From Roseibacterium elongatum DSM 19469 (GTDB lineage Bacteria > Pseudomonadota > Alphaproteobacteria > Rhodobacterales > Rhodobacteraceae): a DNA stretch of 64,000 nucleotides. Both the position numbers and the translations under genes were made by a program. This document shows, one piece after another, positions 47,275-57,463 of the stretch. Location of the stretch: NCBI RefSeq assembly GCF_000590925.1, contig NZ_CP004372.1, forward strand, positions 2,027,001 to 2,091,000. Direction: 5' to 3'. Every line of letters starts with the position of its first letter. The first letter of the stretch is position 1. Below the pieces are notes generated by a model that was not told the origin of the DNA, made no database searches, and saw only the letters and a list, made by a program, of their open reading frames with translations.

Positions 47275-48722
47275 CTATCGCGCGGCGGCCAACAGACCCT
47301 CGACATCGAGATGCGTTTCCAGATGCGTGGCCAAGTCGTCCAGTGTCGCCTCGACCCCGGCATCGTAGCGCGATTGCGACGACGTCAGGCCAAATTCTGC
47401 CAGATAGGTGGCGCGGAACCCATCGTCGCGAAACATGCCGTGCAGGTAGCTGCCCGAGATTCGTCCCGAGGCGCTGATCGCGCCTTCGGCCGCGCCGTCG
47501 ACATGGGCAAACGGCCGGGCGCGGTCTGGGCCATCGGTCTGGCCGATAGGATCTCGTAGCCGTGAAACGGCGCGGCGGTCGGGGCATGGATCGCCGTGAC
47601 CTCGGTCAGGCGTTTCTCGGGCGTCATCACGGTGCTGACATCCAGCAGGCCAAGGCCCGGATCGGTGCCGGCCGACCCCTCGATGCCATGGGGATCGGCG
47701 ATGCGGCGCTCCAGCATCTGGTAGCCGCCGCAGATGCCCAGAACCCGCCCCCCGCGGCGGATATGGGCGGCCAGATCCACATCCCATCCCTGCGCCCTGA
47801 GAAAGGCCAGATCGCCCCGCGTCGATTTCGTGCCGGGCAGGATCACCAGATCGGCATCGCCCGGAACGGCGCGCCCGGGGCCCAGCATGGTTAGCCGTAC
47901 GCCGGGTTCCTGTGCCAGCGGATCGAGATCGTCGAAATTGGCGATCCGGCTGAGCGTCAGGCAGACCACATGCAGCCCGCTGTCGCGACGCGGGCTGGAC
48001 AGGTCGACAGCGTCCTCGGCCGGCAGTTTCCAGGCATCGGCGAAATAGGGGCACACGCCATAACCCGGCCAGTCGGTCGTCTTTTCGATATAGTCATATC
48101 CATCGTCGAACAGGCTGATATCGCCGCGAAACCGGTTGATCAAAAACCCCGCGACCATCGCGGCGTCCGCCGGGTCGATCACGGCCTGTGTTCCAACGAT
48201 CTGGGCGATCACGCCGCCACGGTCGATATCTCCGGCCAGGATCACCGGCACATCGGCGGCGCGGGCAAAGCCCATGTTGGCGATATCGCCGGCCCGCAGG
48301 TTGACCTCGGCCGGGCTGCCGGCCCCTTCGACCAACACAAGGTCATGGGCTGCCTTCAGGCGCTGGAAACTCTCCAGCACGCGGGCCAACAACTGCCCTT
48401 TCATGGCCTGGTAGTCGCGGGCCATGGAGGTCGTCACGCGCCGGCCCTGCACGATCACCTGCGCGCCGATATCGGTTTCGGGTTTCAGAAGCACCGGGTT
48501 CATGTCCGTCTGAAGCGGCAGCCCCGCGGCCATGGCCTGCAGCGCCTGCGCACGCCCGATCTCACCGCCATCGGCGGTCACGGCGGCATTGTTCGACATG
48601 TTCTGCGGTTTGAACGGTGCAACCGACAGGCCGCGCCGCCGTGCCGCGCGGCACAGCCCCGCGACCAGCAGGGACTTGCCGACATTGCTGCCGGTTCCCT
48701 GGATCATCAACGCGCGAGGCAC
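47275..48722 (-). CDS. cobQ: Cobyric acid synthase, canonical type (one apparent frameshift)
   Basis: About 482 residues when corrected. This third copy has the canonical motifs: [54 protein letters not shown], catalytic Cys in GICGGYQML, His in SYLHGMF. The frame breaks near 47548: before it the chain reads FHGYEI, after it [18 protein letters not shown]; one added base gives the family [13 protein letters not shown]. Start GTG 48722 (PRALMIQG) fits family N termini; ATG 48707 is the alternative. It follows the DUF1289 gene by four bases, so the two are coupled. Confidence 0.88.
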
Positions 48723-48726
48723 CGGA

Positions 48727-49615
48727 TCAGGCGGGATAGAACAAGGCCGACAGCGCGTAATCCTCGGGCAAGGGCACGGATGGCGGCGTGTCGACCCCCT
48801 GCGCGATGTCATCGGGTGTCAGCCGGGTATGCGGCCCATCGGGCGGCGTGCCGCCCGGCGGGGTCATCTCGGTATCGACCTCGGCGCGCAGGCAGGGGGC
48901 CTCGACCACGCGCACGGGGCTTGCCGCCAGAACGGCGGCGTCGATCCGGCCCATGCAGTCCGGCCAGGGCGTGCCGCAATGGGGCGCGATGGCCCGGGCC
49001 AGGTCATCGGGGCAGCGCAACGTGAAGCGCGCCGCGCGCCGGCCCAGCCCGACATCGAAGCGATGCCCCCCGGCATCGCGCGCCAGCAGGTTGTCGTCGT
49101 CCGGCCCCAGATCGGTCAGGGCGTGGGCGGCGGCCAGCCGCGCGCGGCCCGATGGCACGGCCAACGCGATCAGTGGCGCGCCGTCCGCGCGCTGGATTTC
49201 GAAGGCGGTGAGGTAAACCGCCGCCTCGAGGCGCAGGGCCGCCCGGCCTGTTCTGAGGGTCAGGACAGCGCCGTTTCGCTGCGCCTCGAAGGCTTCGTCC
49301 GGGGCGCGCAGAACCTCGGCCGCCGCGCCATGGACACCTGCCACGAAACTGCCCGAGGCGCTTGCAAAACGGGCCTCGACCTCGTCCAGCAGCTCATCGC
49401 CCTGCCAGTGAAGCCGTCGGACCGTCAGGCCCATCTCGGCCGCACGCCGCGGCAGAGCAGCCCAAACCGCAGCACGTTCGGCGTCGCTGGCGCGGCCCCA
49501 TATGGCGATTTCGTCCAGCGTGCGGGCGCAGCCTATGCAGGCGCGTCCCGTGTCATCGATCACGCACACGCCGAGGCAGGGGCTGGCGGGGGGGCGGTCT
49601 GAGCGTTGCCGTCAT
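48727..49615 (-). CDS. DUF1289-domain protein with unknown C-terminal part (one apparent frameshift)
   Basis: Corrected length 295 residues. The first 45 carry a DUF1289 zinc-ribbon-like motif: [30 protein letters not shown], with four Cys. The frame breaks in a seven-G run (49588-49594; C on the coding strand): removing one base connects MTATLRPPP to the Cys motif. AGGAGG lies ten bases before ATG 49615. The rest (50-295) is Ala/Arg-rich with no motif I recognise and two further Cys pairs ([21 protein letters not shown]). Coupled to canonical cobQ, so a cobalamin-linked role is possible. Confidence 0.7.
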
Positions 49616-49779
49616 GCGGGTGTGCCTCCTCTCGGGCGATCGGGGTTTCGGGCGGTCAGGCATCGCACCTTCGACCCGTCCAGGGCCGTGCCGATCCGCC
49701 ATGCGCGCGTTCATGTAGGGCCCTAGGGCCGGTCTGCCACCATCGGACGCCACCATAGTGAAGCGTCTGCGGCGCGCAA

Positions 49780-50952
49780 TCACCCTTGACGGCGTGACCC
49801 GCTGAAAACGGGGCGAGGCAATGGCCCGCTGAGATGCGGGGTCATGACCATGGCAAATCCCAGCCAGCCCAGGCACCACAACACGGCCGACAGGTCGATC
49901 AAGCCGGCCATGCGGGCCGGAACGGCGCACAGGATCAGCAGATAGACCGGCGCAATGCCGCCGCGCGCCTTCAGGCCCATTGGGGTTCGGTGGGCAAAGA
50001 CCCGTGCGGCCAGCCCCATAAAATGACCGCCCATGGCACCGAGCACGAGGGCGTGTTGTGCCTCGGCGGGGGCAAGGGCCATGCCGCGCAGCGACAGCCC
50101 CCACAGGATCAGGCCCACCGGCACCCACAGGCAGGCAAGGGTCAGGATGGCCAGCAGCACGTCATCGCGGGCGGCGGACAGTGGCCATGTCGCGATATAG
50201 GCCAGCATCAGGACGCCGCCGGCCAAAAGCGCGACCGAGGCCGCAGAGATCGCGCCGCCAGCCAAAAGCGCCGCCGCCGCCAGGACGGCGGCCAGCGTCA
50301 GGCGACGCGGCAGGGCCGGCACCACGCGCACGGGCTGCCCCTCCGAACGGGCGGCATAGTCGAGGAAGGCCGGCACCATGCGTCCGCCGATATGGATCAG
50401 CATCGCGGCGAAGCCGAGCACGGCGATGGCCGGAAAGGCCGGGTGAAAACCGCCGGCCTCCATTACCAGGATCCACGCGCCGGAAATGACGCCCGCCAGA
50501 CCGGACGCGGCCATGAAGACGGGTTGCCACCCCTTGCCCGCGCGCCGCGCCTCGAGCGCCAGAAGTGCTGCGACAAGCCAGAAGAACCCGGCCGAGGCAA
50601 GCGCGGCGATCCACCCCGGCACGTCCGGCGCCAGAAGGCCCGCGCGCGCGCCCGACCACAAAACGACCAGCGCCGCGATCGGGGCCCCCTGTATCGGGGC
50701 GCGGCCTGTCCAGCTGCTGACGGCACTGCACAGATACCCGGCGATGGCCGCCCCGCCGAAGCCAAAGGTCATCTCGTGGATATGCCACGACAGCGGGTCC
50801 GGCAGACCGGCCATCACCTCGGGCGCCCATTGCCACAAGGCGACCGCCCCGGCGGCCCAGAGCGCGGCAAGCAGGAACATGGGCCGGGCGGCCGCTGCAA
50901 GGACACCGCGTTGCGGCCATGTACGGTCGTGGTCCGCGTGGTCATGGCTCAT
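49780..50952 (-). CDS. nnrS: NnrS family membrane protein
   Basis: 390 residues. A multi-pass (about 12 segments) inner-membrane heme/copper protein linked to nitric oxide stress in denitrifiers. Seen: N-terminal HDHADHDRTWPQRG with several His, then PMFLLAALWAAGAVALWQWAP, SWHIHEMTFGFGGAAIAGYLCSAVSSWTG and LIHIGGRMVPAFLDY, which are family marks with conserved His. It is divergent from the cobalamin riboswitch promoter, sharing the same short region (start 50952). No other denitrification gene is in the window. Confidence 0.9.
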   Translation of the reverse strand: MSHDHADHDRTWPQRGVLAAAARPMFLLAALWAAGAVALWQWAPEVMAGLPDPLSWHIHEMTFGFGGAAIAGYLCSAVSSWTGRAPIQGAPIAALVVLWSGARAGLLAPDVPGWIAALASAGFFWLVAALLALEARRAGKGWQPVFMAASGLAGVISGAWILVMEAGGFHPAFPAIAVLGFAAMLIHIGGRMVPAFLDYAARSEGQPVRVVPALPRRLTLAAVLAAAALLAGGAISAASVALLAGGVLMLAYIATWPLSAARDDVLLAILTLACLWVPVGLILWGLSLRGMALAPAEAQHALVLGAMGGHFMGLAARVFAHRTPMGLKARGGIAPVYLLILCAVPARMAGLIDLSAVLWCLGWLGFAMVMTPHLSGPLPRPVFSGSRRQG

Positions 50953-50967
50953 GTCGGAGCCTCCGGA

Positions 50968-50999
50968 TTGACAAGGTCACGTATTGTTTCGATACGTGA
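50968..50999 (+). promoter_or_regulatory. Promoter of the cobalamin operon with overlapping dyad
   Basis: TTGACA (50968-50973), a 17-base spacer and GATACG (50991-50996) make a sigma-70-type promoter; initiation is expected near 51003, at the riboswitch. An eight-base dyad TCACGTAT/ATACGTGA with a 7-base spacer (50977-50999) lies over it and could be an operator shared with divergent nnrS. Confidence 0.65.
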
Positions 51000-51002
51000 T
51001 GG

Positions 51003-51190
51003 GCTGGTGCCTGCAGGTTTACGGGTGGAATGGGAATGCGACAGGGCTTCACAGCGGCCCGAGGCGCCCGCCCCCGCGACCGTGACCGGAGAGGGCGTTC
51101 ACAAGCCACTGGTTCCGGGCCGGGGGACGGCAAGGCCAGGCGACTGGCCAAGGCCACCCCTCAGATGCGCAAGCCGGTGGACCTGCCAGC
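51003..51190 (+). promoter_or_regulatory. Cobalamin riboswitch
   Basis: Full set of class-I cobalamin riboswitch elements in order: GGTGCC near 51006, GGGTGGAATGGGAATGCGA (51020-51042 region), CGCCCCCGCGACCGTGA (about 51067), AGAGGGCGTTCACAAGCCAC (about 51092), and the B12 box AAGCCGGTGGACCTGCC (51171-51187). Binding of adenosylcobalamin should lower expression of the cobN operon downstream. A CCCCGGT/ACCGGGG hairpin (51216-51234) just after it could be the expression platform, though no T run follows. Confidence 0.93.
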
Positions 51191-51624
51191 GCGAAGACTC
51201 AAACCGGGCGTGGTGCCCCGGTGTCGGACCGGGGGCCCAATCCGCCATTCCGCGCCTTGGGCCTGCGTCGACCTGACAGGATGGAGACCGCATGCCGCGC
51301 GCAGCATCACAGGTGGAGCTTCCGATCTGCACGCGCGGCCGACAAGGCGCCGTGGGCCCCATTGGTGACGGGACTGCCCCTCGCAGCCGCCAACATCACG
51401 ACCGCAGGCATGATGTTTTCGCCACTGTGGTCTTCGACCGTCCCGAGTTGTCGAACCCGGGCACACCGATCGCGCGGGCGCGCCACCAGTGTGACAGGCC
51501 CCGGGCACCCGTGCCATGGCACCGCATCACGATCGCCGGGCCGAACCCTGTGGACCCTGCTGCGATGCGGGGTATCCTAGTGCCCGACGCACACGCCGCT
51601 GAGTAAGTCGAGGCACAGGCTCGC
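51191..51624 (+). other. Long leader between riboswitch and cobN
   Basis: About 434 bases with no supported gene. Short open frames (for example 51292-51606) have no family features and poor starts. Visible structure: hairpin 51216-51234 and palindrome GTGCCATGGCAC at 51511-51522. cobW, often found ahead of cobN in related genomes, is not recognisable here. Confidence 0.5.
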
Positions 51625-54600
51625 ATGCATGTCATTTTCCGAGACGGCCACGGGCTCGAGGAAACCGGAACGCCGACCGATCTGGGGCAGACGCCCGCGG
51701 ATCTGGGGTCTTGTCGTTTTCCGACAGTGACCTCGGAGCCTTCGCGGCGGGGTGGCACCGCGCGGGCGGTCCCGAGGGGCGGATGCCCGCGCTGCGCCTG
51801 GCCAATATCGCGGCGCTCAAGCATCCGCGCTCGGTCGATGCCTATGTCGAGCAGACGCTTCAGGGGGCGAAGGGCATCCTGATCCGCCTGATCGGGGGGG
51901 CGCCCTATTGGCCCTATGGTCTGCAAAGGGTCGAGGCGCTGGCCAGGCAGAAGGGGATCGCCCTGGCCGTTCTGCCCGCCGACGGGCGGCCCGATCCGCG
52001 GCTCGACGCGGTCTCGACTGTGCCGGTCTCGACGTTGCGGCGGCTGGCGTCGCTTTGCGACAGCGGCGGTGCGGTGGCGGCACAGGCGGCGCTGGCGCAG
52101 ATGGCGCTTGCGGCGGGGCTTTATGCGGGGCCGGTACCGGGGGCCAAGACGCTGCCGCAAGTCGGCGCCTGGACGCCCGAGGACGGGGTGAGCTGCCCGG
52201 CGCCCGCCCGGTTCGACGATACCGCTCCCCTCGTTCTGGTGATCTTCTATCGCTCCTACCTGGTGGCGGCGGACCTTGCGCCGATCGAGGCGCTGTTCGC
52301 AGCGCTGCGCGCGCGCGGCTTTCGCGCGCTCGGCCTGTTTGCCCCGTCGCTCAAGGCGCCCGAGGCGCGGGTGTGGCTGGACAGGCAGATCGGGGCCCTG
52401 TGTCCCGCTGCCATCGTCAATGCCACCTCTTTTTCCGGCCGGGACGAGGGCGGGACTTCGCCGCTGGATGCCGCCGGCGTCCCGGTCTTTCAGGTTGCCC
52501 TGGCAACCTCGACCCGCGCGGCCTGGGCCGCAGCAGAAAGCGGCCTGTCGCCGGCCGATCTGGCGATGCATGTGGTGCTGCCCGAGATGGACGGGCGGCT
52601 CTTTGCCGGCGTCGCGTCCTTCAAGGAACCGGGTGCGCGCGATGCCCATCTGCAGTTTTCGCGTCATGTCCACATGCCCGAGGCGGGCCGCGTGGACGCG
52701 ATTGCCGACCGGGTCGCGGCCTGGCATCGGCTGTCGATCATACCGCCCGCGGATCGGCGTGTGGCGCTGGTTCTGTCCACCTGTCCGGGGCGCGACTGGA
52801 ACATGGCGCATGCGGCGGGGCTCGACGCGCTGGCATCGGCCGAGGCGATCCTGGACGACCTGTCCGAGACCGGATACCGCATCACCGAGGGGGCCGCGCT
52901 GAACACGGCGCTGAGCACCGGGCGCATCGCCTATCCGATGGCGACCTATCGCGCCGCATTATCCCTACTTCCCAAAGCATTGCGCGACGACCTTCAATCG
53001 GCCTGGGGCGCGCCCGAGGCAGACCCGGATGCCACGCCCGAGGGGTTTGCCTTTGCCGCTGTCCGGCGCGGCAATGCGCTGGTCCTGCTGCAACCGGACC
53101 CGATCGCGCCGGCACCGTGCGAAAACGACGATCGGGCCGGCGCGCAGGTGCCGCGCCATGCCTATGTGGCCTTTTTCCTTTGGCTGCGCACGCAGACCGA
53201 TGCGGTCGTGCATATCGGAACGCATGGCGCGCTGGAATGGCTGGCGGGCAAGGCCGTCGCCCTGTCCGAGACTTGCTGGCCCGAGGCGCTGATCGGTGAT
53301 CTGCCGGTGATCTACCCCTTCATCGTCAACGATCCCGGCGCGGCGGCGCAAGCCAAGCGGCGGATCGGGGCCGTGACCATCGGGCATGTCCCGCCCCCTC
53401 TCAAGGCGTCGGGCACGCCGCCGCGTTTGGCGCGTCTCGAGGCGTTGCTAAACGAGGTCCCGAGGGCCGACGAATTGCACCCGCGCACCTGTGAGCGGTT
53501 CATGTTCGACATTCGCAACGAGGCGCAAGCTCATGGTATTGAAAAAGATATTGGGATCACAGAAGCCTCTTGCCCAACCGAAGCCATCGCTCGCATCAAT
53601 CGCTTCGTTCGCGACGTGACGGACAGCGAATTCGGGGACGGGCTGCATGTCTGGGGCCGCGCGCGGGCGGTTGCAGGCCCGTTCGACACCGCCGCCTCGG
53701 CCAAGGCCGAGCGTCAGGCGCTGCTGGACGCGCTATCGGGGCGGCGGATCGATTCCGGGCCGTCTGGCTCGCCCTATCGTGGCCGGGCGGATGTGCTGCC
53801 GACCGGGCGCAATCTCTACACCACTGATCCGCGCAGCGTGCCGTCGCGCGCCGCCTTTCGGCATGGTGTGGCGCTGGCCGAAGAGCTGATCCGCCGCCAT
53901 CGGCAGGAAAACGGCGAATGGCCGCGGGCGCTGGTCGTCGATCTCGCAGGGGCGGCCACGATGCGCACGGCGGGCGAGGAGTTTGCCATGGCGCTGGCGC
54001 TTTTGGGGGTGCGGCCGGTCTGGGACGACGGGTCCGAGCGGGTCTCGGGGCTCGACATCATTCCCATTGCCGCGCTTGACCGCCCGCGTATCGATGTGAC
54101 GCTGCGGGTCTCGGGCCTGTTCCGCGATGCCTTCCCAACGCTTTCGGCGCTGTTTCAGCAGGCGGTCCGCGCGCTGAGCCAGTGTGCTGAGGCACCCGAC
54201 TGGACCCCCTATTCCGGCCGGGACGCGCCGCGTGTCTATGGCCCCGCACCGGGCAGGTTCGACCCGCTGATGGGGCCGTTGTTGGGCGATTTGTCCGAGC
54301 AGGGCCGGCACGCGGCGGGCGAGGCCTGGCTGGCGGCCTCGAGTTGGGCGCTTGATGGCGAGACGCAATGTCAAGACCTCGACGGCCTGAAGGCGCGCGT
54401 GGCGCAGGCTGATGCCTTCGTCCAACTTCAGGATCTGCCCGAAACCGACCTGTTGCTTGCCCCTGACTACGCCAGCCAAGGGGGCGGCTTTGCTGCTGCG
54501 CAGGGCCTGACCGGCGGTTCGGCGCGGCTCTACCATCTTGATACGACCGACCCGTCCCGCCCCCGCGCCCGGACACTGACCGAGGACATCGCCCGCCTGG

Positions 54601-54926
54601 TGCAGGCGCGGGCCGCGAACCCGGCCTGGATCGCGGGGATGCGCCGGCACGGGGCTCAGGGGGCCGCCGAGATCGCCGCGACGCTGGAAAACATGGCCGC
54701 TTTTGCGCATCTGGCGGGCGTTGTCGGGCCGCACCTGTTCGAATTATTCTGGGATGCCACTTTGGGCGACCCGGAGGTCACCGATTTTCTCGAGGGGGCG
54801 AATGCCGCCGCGCTGGCCGCGATGCGCGCGCGCTTTTCCCAGTTGCAAGCCGCCGGTTACGGGCCATCGCCCCGCAGAGCGATCCTGGCCGACGCGCAAT
54901 CGCCCAGGCTGGAGACCGGAACATGA
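51625..54926 (+). CDS. cobN: Cobaltochelatase subunit CobN (one apparent frameshift)
   Basis: About 1100 residues. The large, Mg-chelatase-H-like subunit that inserts cobalt into hydrogenobyrinate a,c-diamide with CobS and CobT chelatase partners (not in this window). Seen: RLIGGAPYWPYGLQRVEALA, FNFSGRDEGG-type segment ATSFSGRDEGGTSPLDA, HMPEAGRVDAIADRVAAWHRL, HIGTHGALEWLAGKAVALSE and ADVLPTGRNLY. The N terminus starts MHVIFRDGHGLEETG and shifts frame in a GGGG run (51705-51708); one added G gives ADLGVLSFSDSDLGAF, the family sequence. TTG 51711 is the only start without correction. Its TGA overlaps cobG ATG. Confidence 0.92.
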
Positions 54927-56105
54927 GCGCGCCCGCCATCCGCGGCTGGTGCCCCGGCGCACACCGGCCGATGGCCTCGGGCGATGGTCTGGTGGTGCGG
55001 GTGCGCCCGCCCAGGGGCGAGATCACGCCAAAGCAGGCGCGCGGCCTTGCCGATGCCGCTGACAGCTTTGGCAATGGGCTGATCGACCTGACGAACCGGG
55101 CCAACCTGCAACTGCGCGGGGTTCGGGCCGAGCAGCATGCCGCGCTGCTGGGGGCCCTCGGGCGGCTGGGTCTGCTCGATGCCGACCCCGTGGCCGAGGG
55201 GCGGATGAATATCGTCGCCGATCCCTTCAGGGCGGGCGGTGCGGACGACCCGCAAACCCGGATCGTGGCGGCGCTTGCCGATGGCCTGCGCACAGCGGAT
55301 TTCGCGGGCCTGCCGTCGAAATTCGGCTTTGTCGTCGATACTGGGCCGGTGCGCGGATTGGCGGCTGTCAGCGGCGACATCCGCATCGAGGGCCATGGGC
55401 CCGGCATCCTGGTGCGCGCCGACGGCTGTGCCACGGGCCGCCCGGTGCGTGACACAGACGATGCGGCCGCGCTGGCGCTGGCCCTCGCGCGGTGGTTCCT
55501 CGCCTCGGGGGGTGTTGGCGCGGATGGCCGGGGGCGGCATGGCGCGACACCTTGCGTCGGGCACGCGTCTGCCGGCGGATCTGGCGGGGGCGATGTCGCC
55601 CAACCGTGCCGCGCCGCCCCCGCAGCCGGGCCCGGTGCCGGGCGGTCTGCTCGTGGCCGCGGCCTTTGGTCAGTTGATGGCGTCGGATCTGGTGGAACTC
55701 GCGGACCTGGCCGATTGCGGTGCCCGCGTGCTGCGTGTCACGCCCTGGCGCATGGTTTTCCTGCCCGGTGACATCGACGCCACGGCGGTGGTGGCGCACA
55801 AGACCCTTGTGACCGACCCGGCCGATCCGCGCCTGCGGATCGGCACCTGCACCGGCGCGCCCGGTTGCCCCCAGGCCAGCGTCGAAACCCGCGCCATGGC
55901 CCAGGCGCTTGCGCCGCATCTGCCGGCGGGCCGACGCCTGCATGTCTCGGGTTGCGCCAAAGGCTGCGCGCGGCCCGCGGCAACGGATTTGACCCTGGTC
56001 GGGCGCGCGGGTTGCTTTGACCTTGTCACGAACGGCGCGCCATGGGATGACCCGGTGCGCCGCGGTATCGCCCCGTGGCAGGTGGCGGACTTTATCGGCG
56101 GTTGA
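54923..56105 (+). CDS. cobG: Precorrin-3B synthase (one apparent frameshift)
   Basis: Corrected length 393 residues. An iron-sulfur/nitrite-reductase-like monooxygenase that forms precorrin-3B from precorrin-3A with O2, marking the aerobic pathway. Seen: [32 protein letters not shown], and a 4Fe-4S motif in [15 protein letters not shown] and [11 protein letters not shown]. The frame breaks in a six-G run (55507-55512): removing one G converts ASGGVGAD into [11 protein letters not shown] and joins the two halves. It overlaps the cobN stop and is three bases from cobH. Confidence 0.9.
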
Positions 56106-56108
56106 CCC

Positions 56109-56738
56109 ATGCCTTATACCTACGAAACAGACGGCGCGGCGATCTACGCCGAAAGCTTTGCGACCATCCGGGCCGAGGCCGATCTTGCGCGCTTCGACGC
56201 CGACGAGGAACAGGTCGCCGTTCGCATGATCCATGCGGCGGGCATGGTCGGGCTGGAGGCGCATGTGCGCTTTTCGCCCGGGATGGTCACGGCGGCCCGC
56301 GCGGCGCTCGAGGGCGGCGCCCCCATCCTGTGCGACGCGCGTATGGTCAGCGAAGGCGTGACGCGCAAGCGCCTGCCTGCGGAAAACGAGGTGATCTGTA
56401 CCCTGCAGGACGCAGGCGTGCCCGAGCTGGCCGCGCGCCTGGCCACCACGCGGTCGGCGGCGGCGCTGGAGGTGTGGCGGCCGCATCTGGCCGGCAGCCT
56501 TGTGGCCATCGGCAATGCGCCCACGGCCCTGTTCCACCTGCTGGAAATGCTGGAAGACCCCGACTGTCCACGCCCGGCCGCGATCATCGGCTGCCCGGTG
56601 GGTTTTGTGGGGGCGGCGGAATCGAAAGAGGCGCTTTGGACGGCGCAGCCATCGCCCTGCCTGATCGTCGAGGGTCGCCTTGGCGGCAGCGCGATCACCG
56701 TGGCGGCCATCAACGCCATCGCGAGCCGCGCCGAATGA
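56109..56738 (+). CDS. cobH: Precorrin-8X methylmutase
   Basis: 209 residues. Moves the C11 methyl to C12, giving hydrogenobyrinate. The catalytic His is H42 in VRMIHAAGMVG; FSPGMVTAARAALEGGAPILCDARMVSEGVTRKRL and the PVGFVGAAESKEAL ending are family marks. Length is standard. Three bases after cobG, and its TGA overlaps cobI ATG. Confidence 0.95.
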   Translation: MPYTYETDGAAIYAESFATIRAEADLARFDADEEQVAVRMIHAAGMVGLEAHVRFSPGMVTAARAALEGGAPILCDARMVSEGVTRKRLPAENEVICTLQDAGVPELAARLATTRSAAALEVWRPHLAGSLVAIGNAPTALFHLLEMLEDPDCPRPAAIIGCPVGFVGAAESKEALWTAQPSPCLIVEGRLGGSAITVAAINAIASRAE

Positions 56739-57463
56739 GCGCCGGGACGGTATACGGTGTCGGGCTGGGCCCCGGCGACCCCGATCTGATGAGCGTGCGC
56801 GCCGACCGCCTCGTGCGCGGGGCCGCCCATGTCGCATATTTCCGCAAGGCCGGGCGACCGGGGCGTGCGCGTGGGATCGTCACGGGCATGCTGCGCGCCG
56901 ACGCGACCGAATTCGCCATGGAATACCCTGTCACCACCGAGATCCCGCTCGACGACCCGGCCTATGCGGCCTGCCTGTCCGCGTTCTACGCCGATGTCTC
57001 GGCGCATCTGCGCGACCTTGCGCGCGCCGGGGAAGATGTCGTCGTTCTGTGCGAGGGCGATCCGTTCTTTTACGGATCGTTCATGCATCTCTACACGCGG
57101 CTGAAGGATGTCGTGCCGGTGCAGGTCGTGCCCGCGATCACCGGCATGTCGGCGGCCTGGACGGCGACCGGCATTCCCGTGACCTGGGGCGATGATGTTC
57201 TGACGGTGCTTCTGGGCACGATGCCCGAGGCAGAGCTTGCGCGCCGAATGGCCGATGCCGACGCCATCGTGGTGATGAAGGTCGGGCGCAACCTGTCCAA
57301 GGTGCGGGCCGCGCTGGCCTCGGCGGGCAAGCTGGACCGGGCGTGGCTGGTGGAATGTGCCAGCATGTCCGATGAAACCGCCGTGCCGCTGGCCCAGGCC
57401 GGCGACCGCGCGGCGCCCTATTTCTCGATCGTCATCGTGCACGGACAGGGGCGGCGCCCATGA
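56735..57463 (+). CDS. cobI: Precorrin-2 C20-methyltransferase
   Basis: 242 residues, class III SAM methyltransferase. Seen: GVGLGPGDPDLMSVRADRL, GDPFFYGSFMHLYTRL and PAITGMSAAWTATGIPVTWGDD, typical of CobI/CbiL. ATG 56735 overlaps the stop of cobH (ATGA); its end overlaps cobJ by four bases. It acts on precorrin-2 to give precorrin-3A. Confidence 0.95.
   Translation: MSAGTVYGVGLGPGDPDLMSVRADRLVRGAAHVAYFRKAGRPGRARGIVTGMLRADATEFAMEYPVTTEIPLDDPAYAACLSAFYADVSAHLRDLARAGEDVVVLCEGDPFFYGSFMHLYTRLKDVVPVQVVPAITGMSAAWTATGIPVTWGDDVLTVLLGTMPEAELARRMADADAIVVMKVGRNLSKVRAALASAGKLDRAWLVECASMSDETAVPLAQAGDRAAPYFSIVIVHGQGRRP

Noticed and set aside
51292..51606. 104-residue open frame in the cobN leader
   Set aside because: No recognisable domain, no convincing ribosome site and residue use typical of a random high-GC frame.
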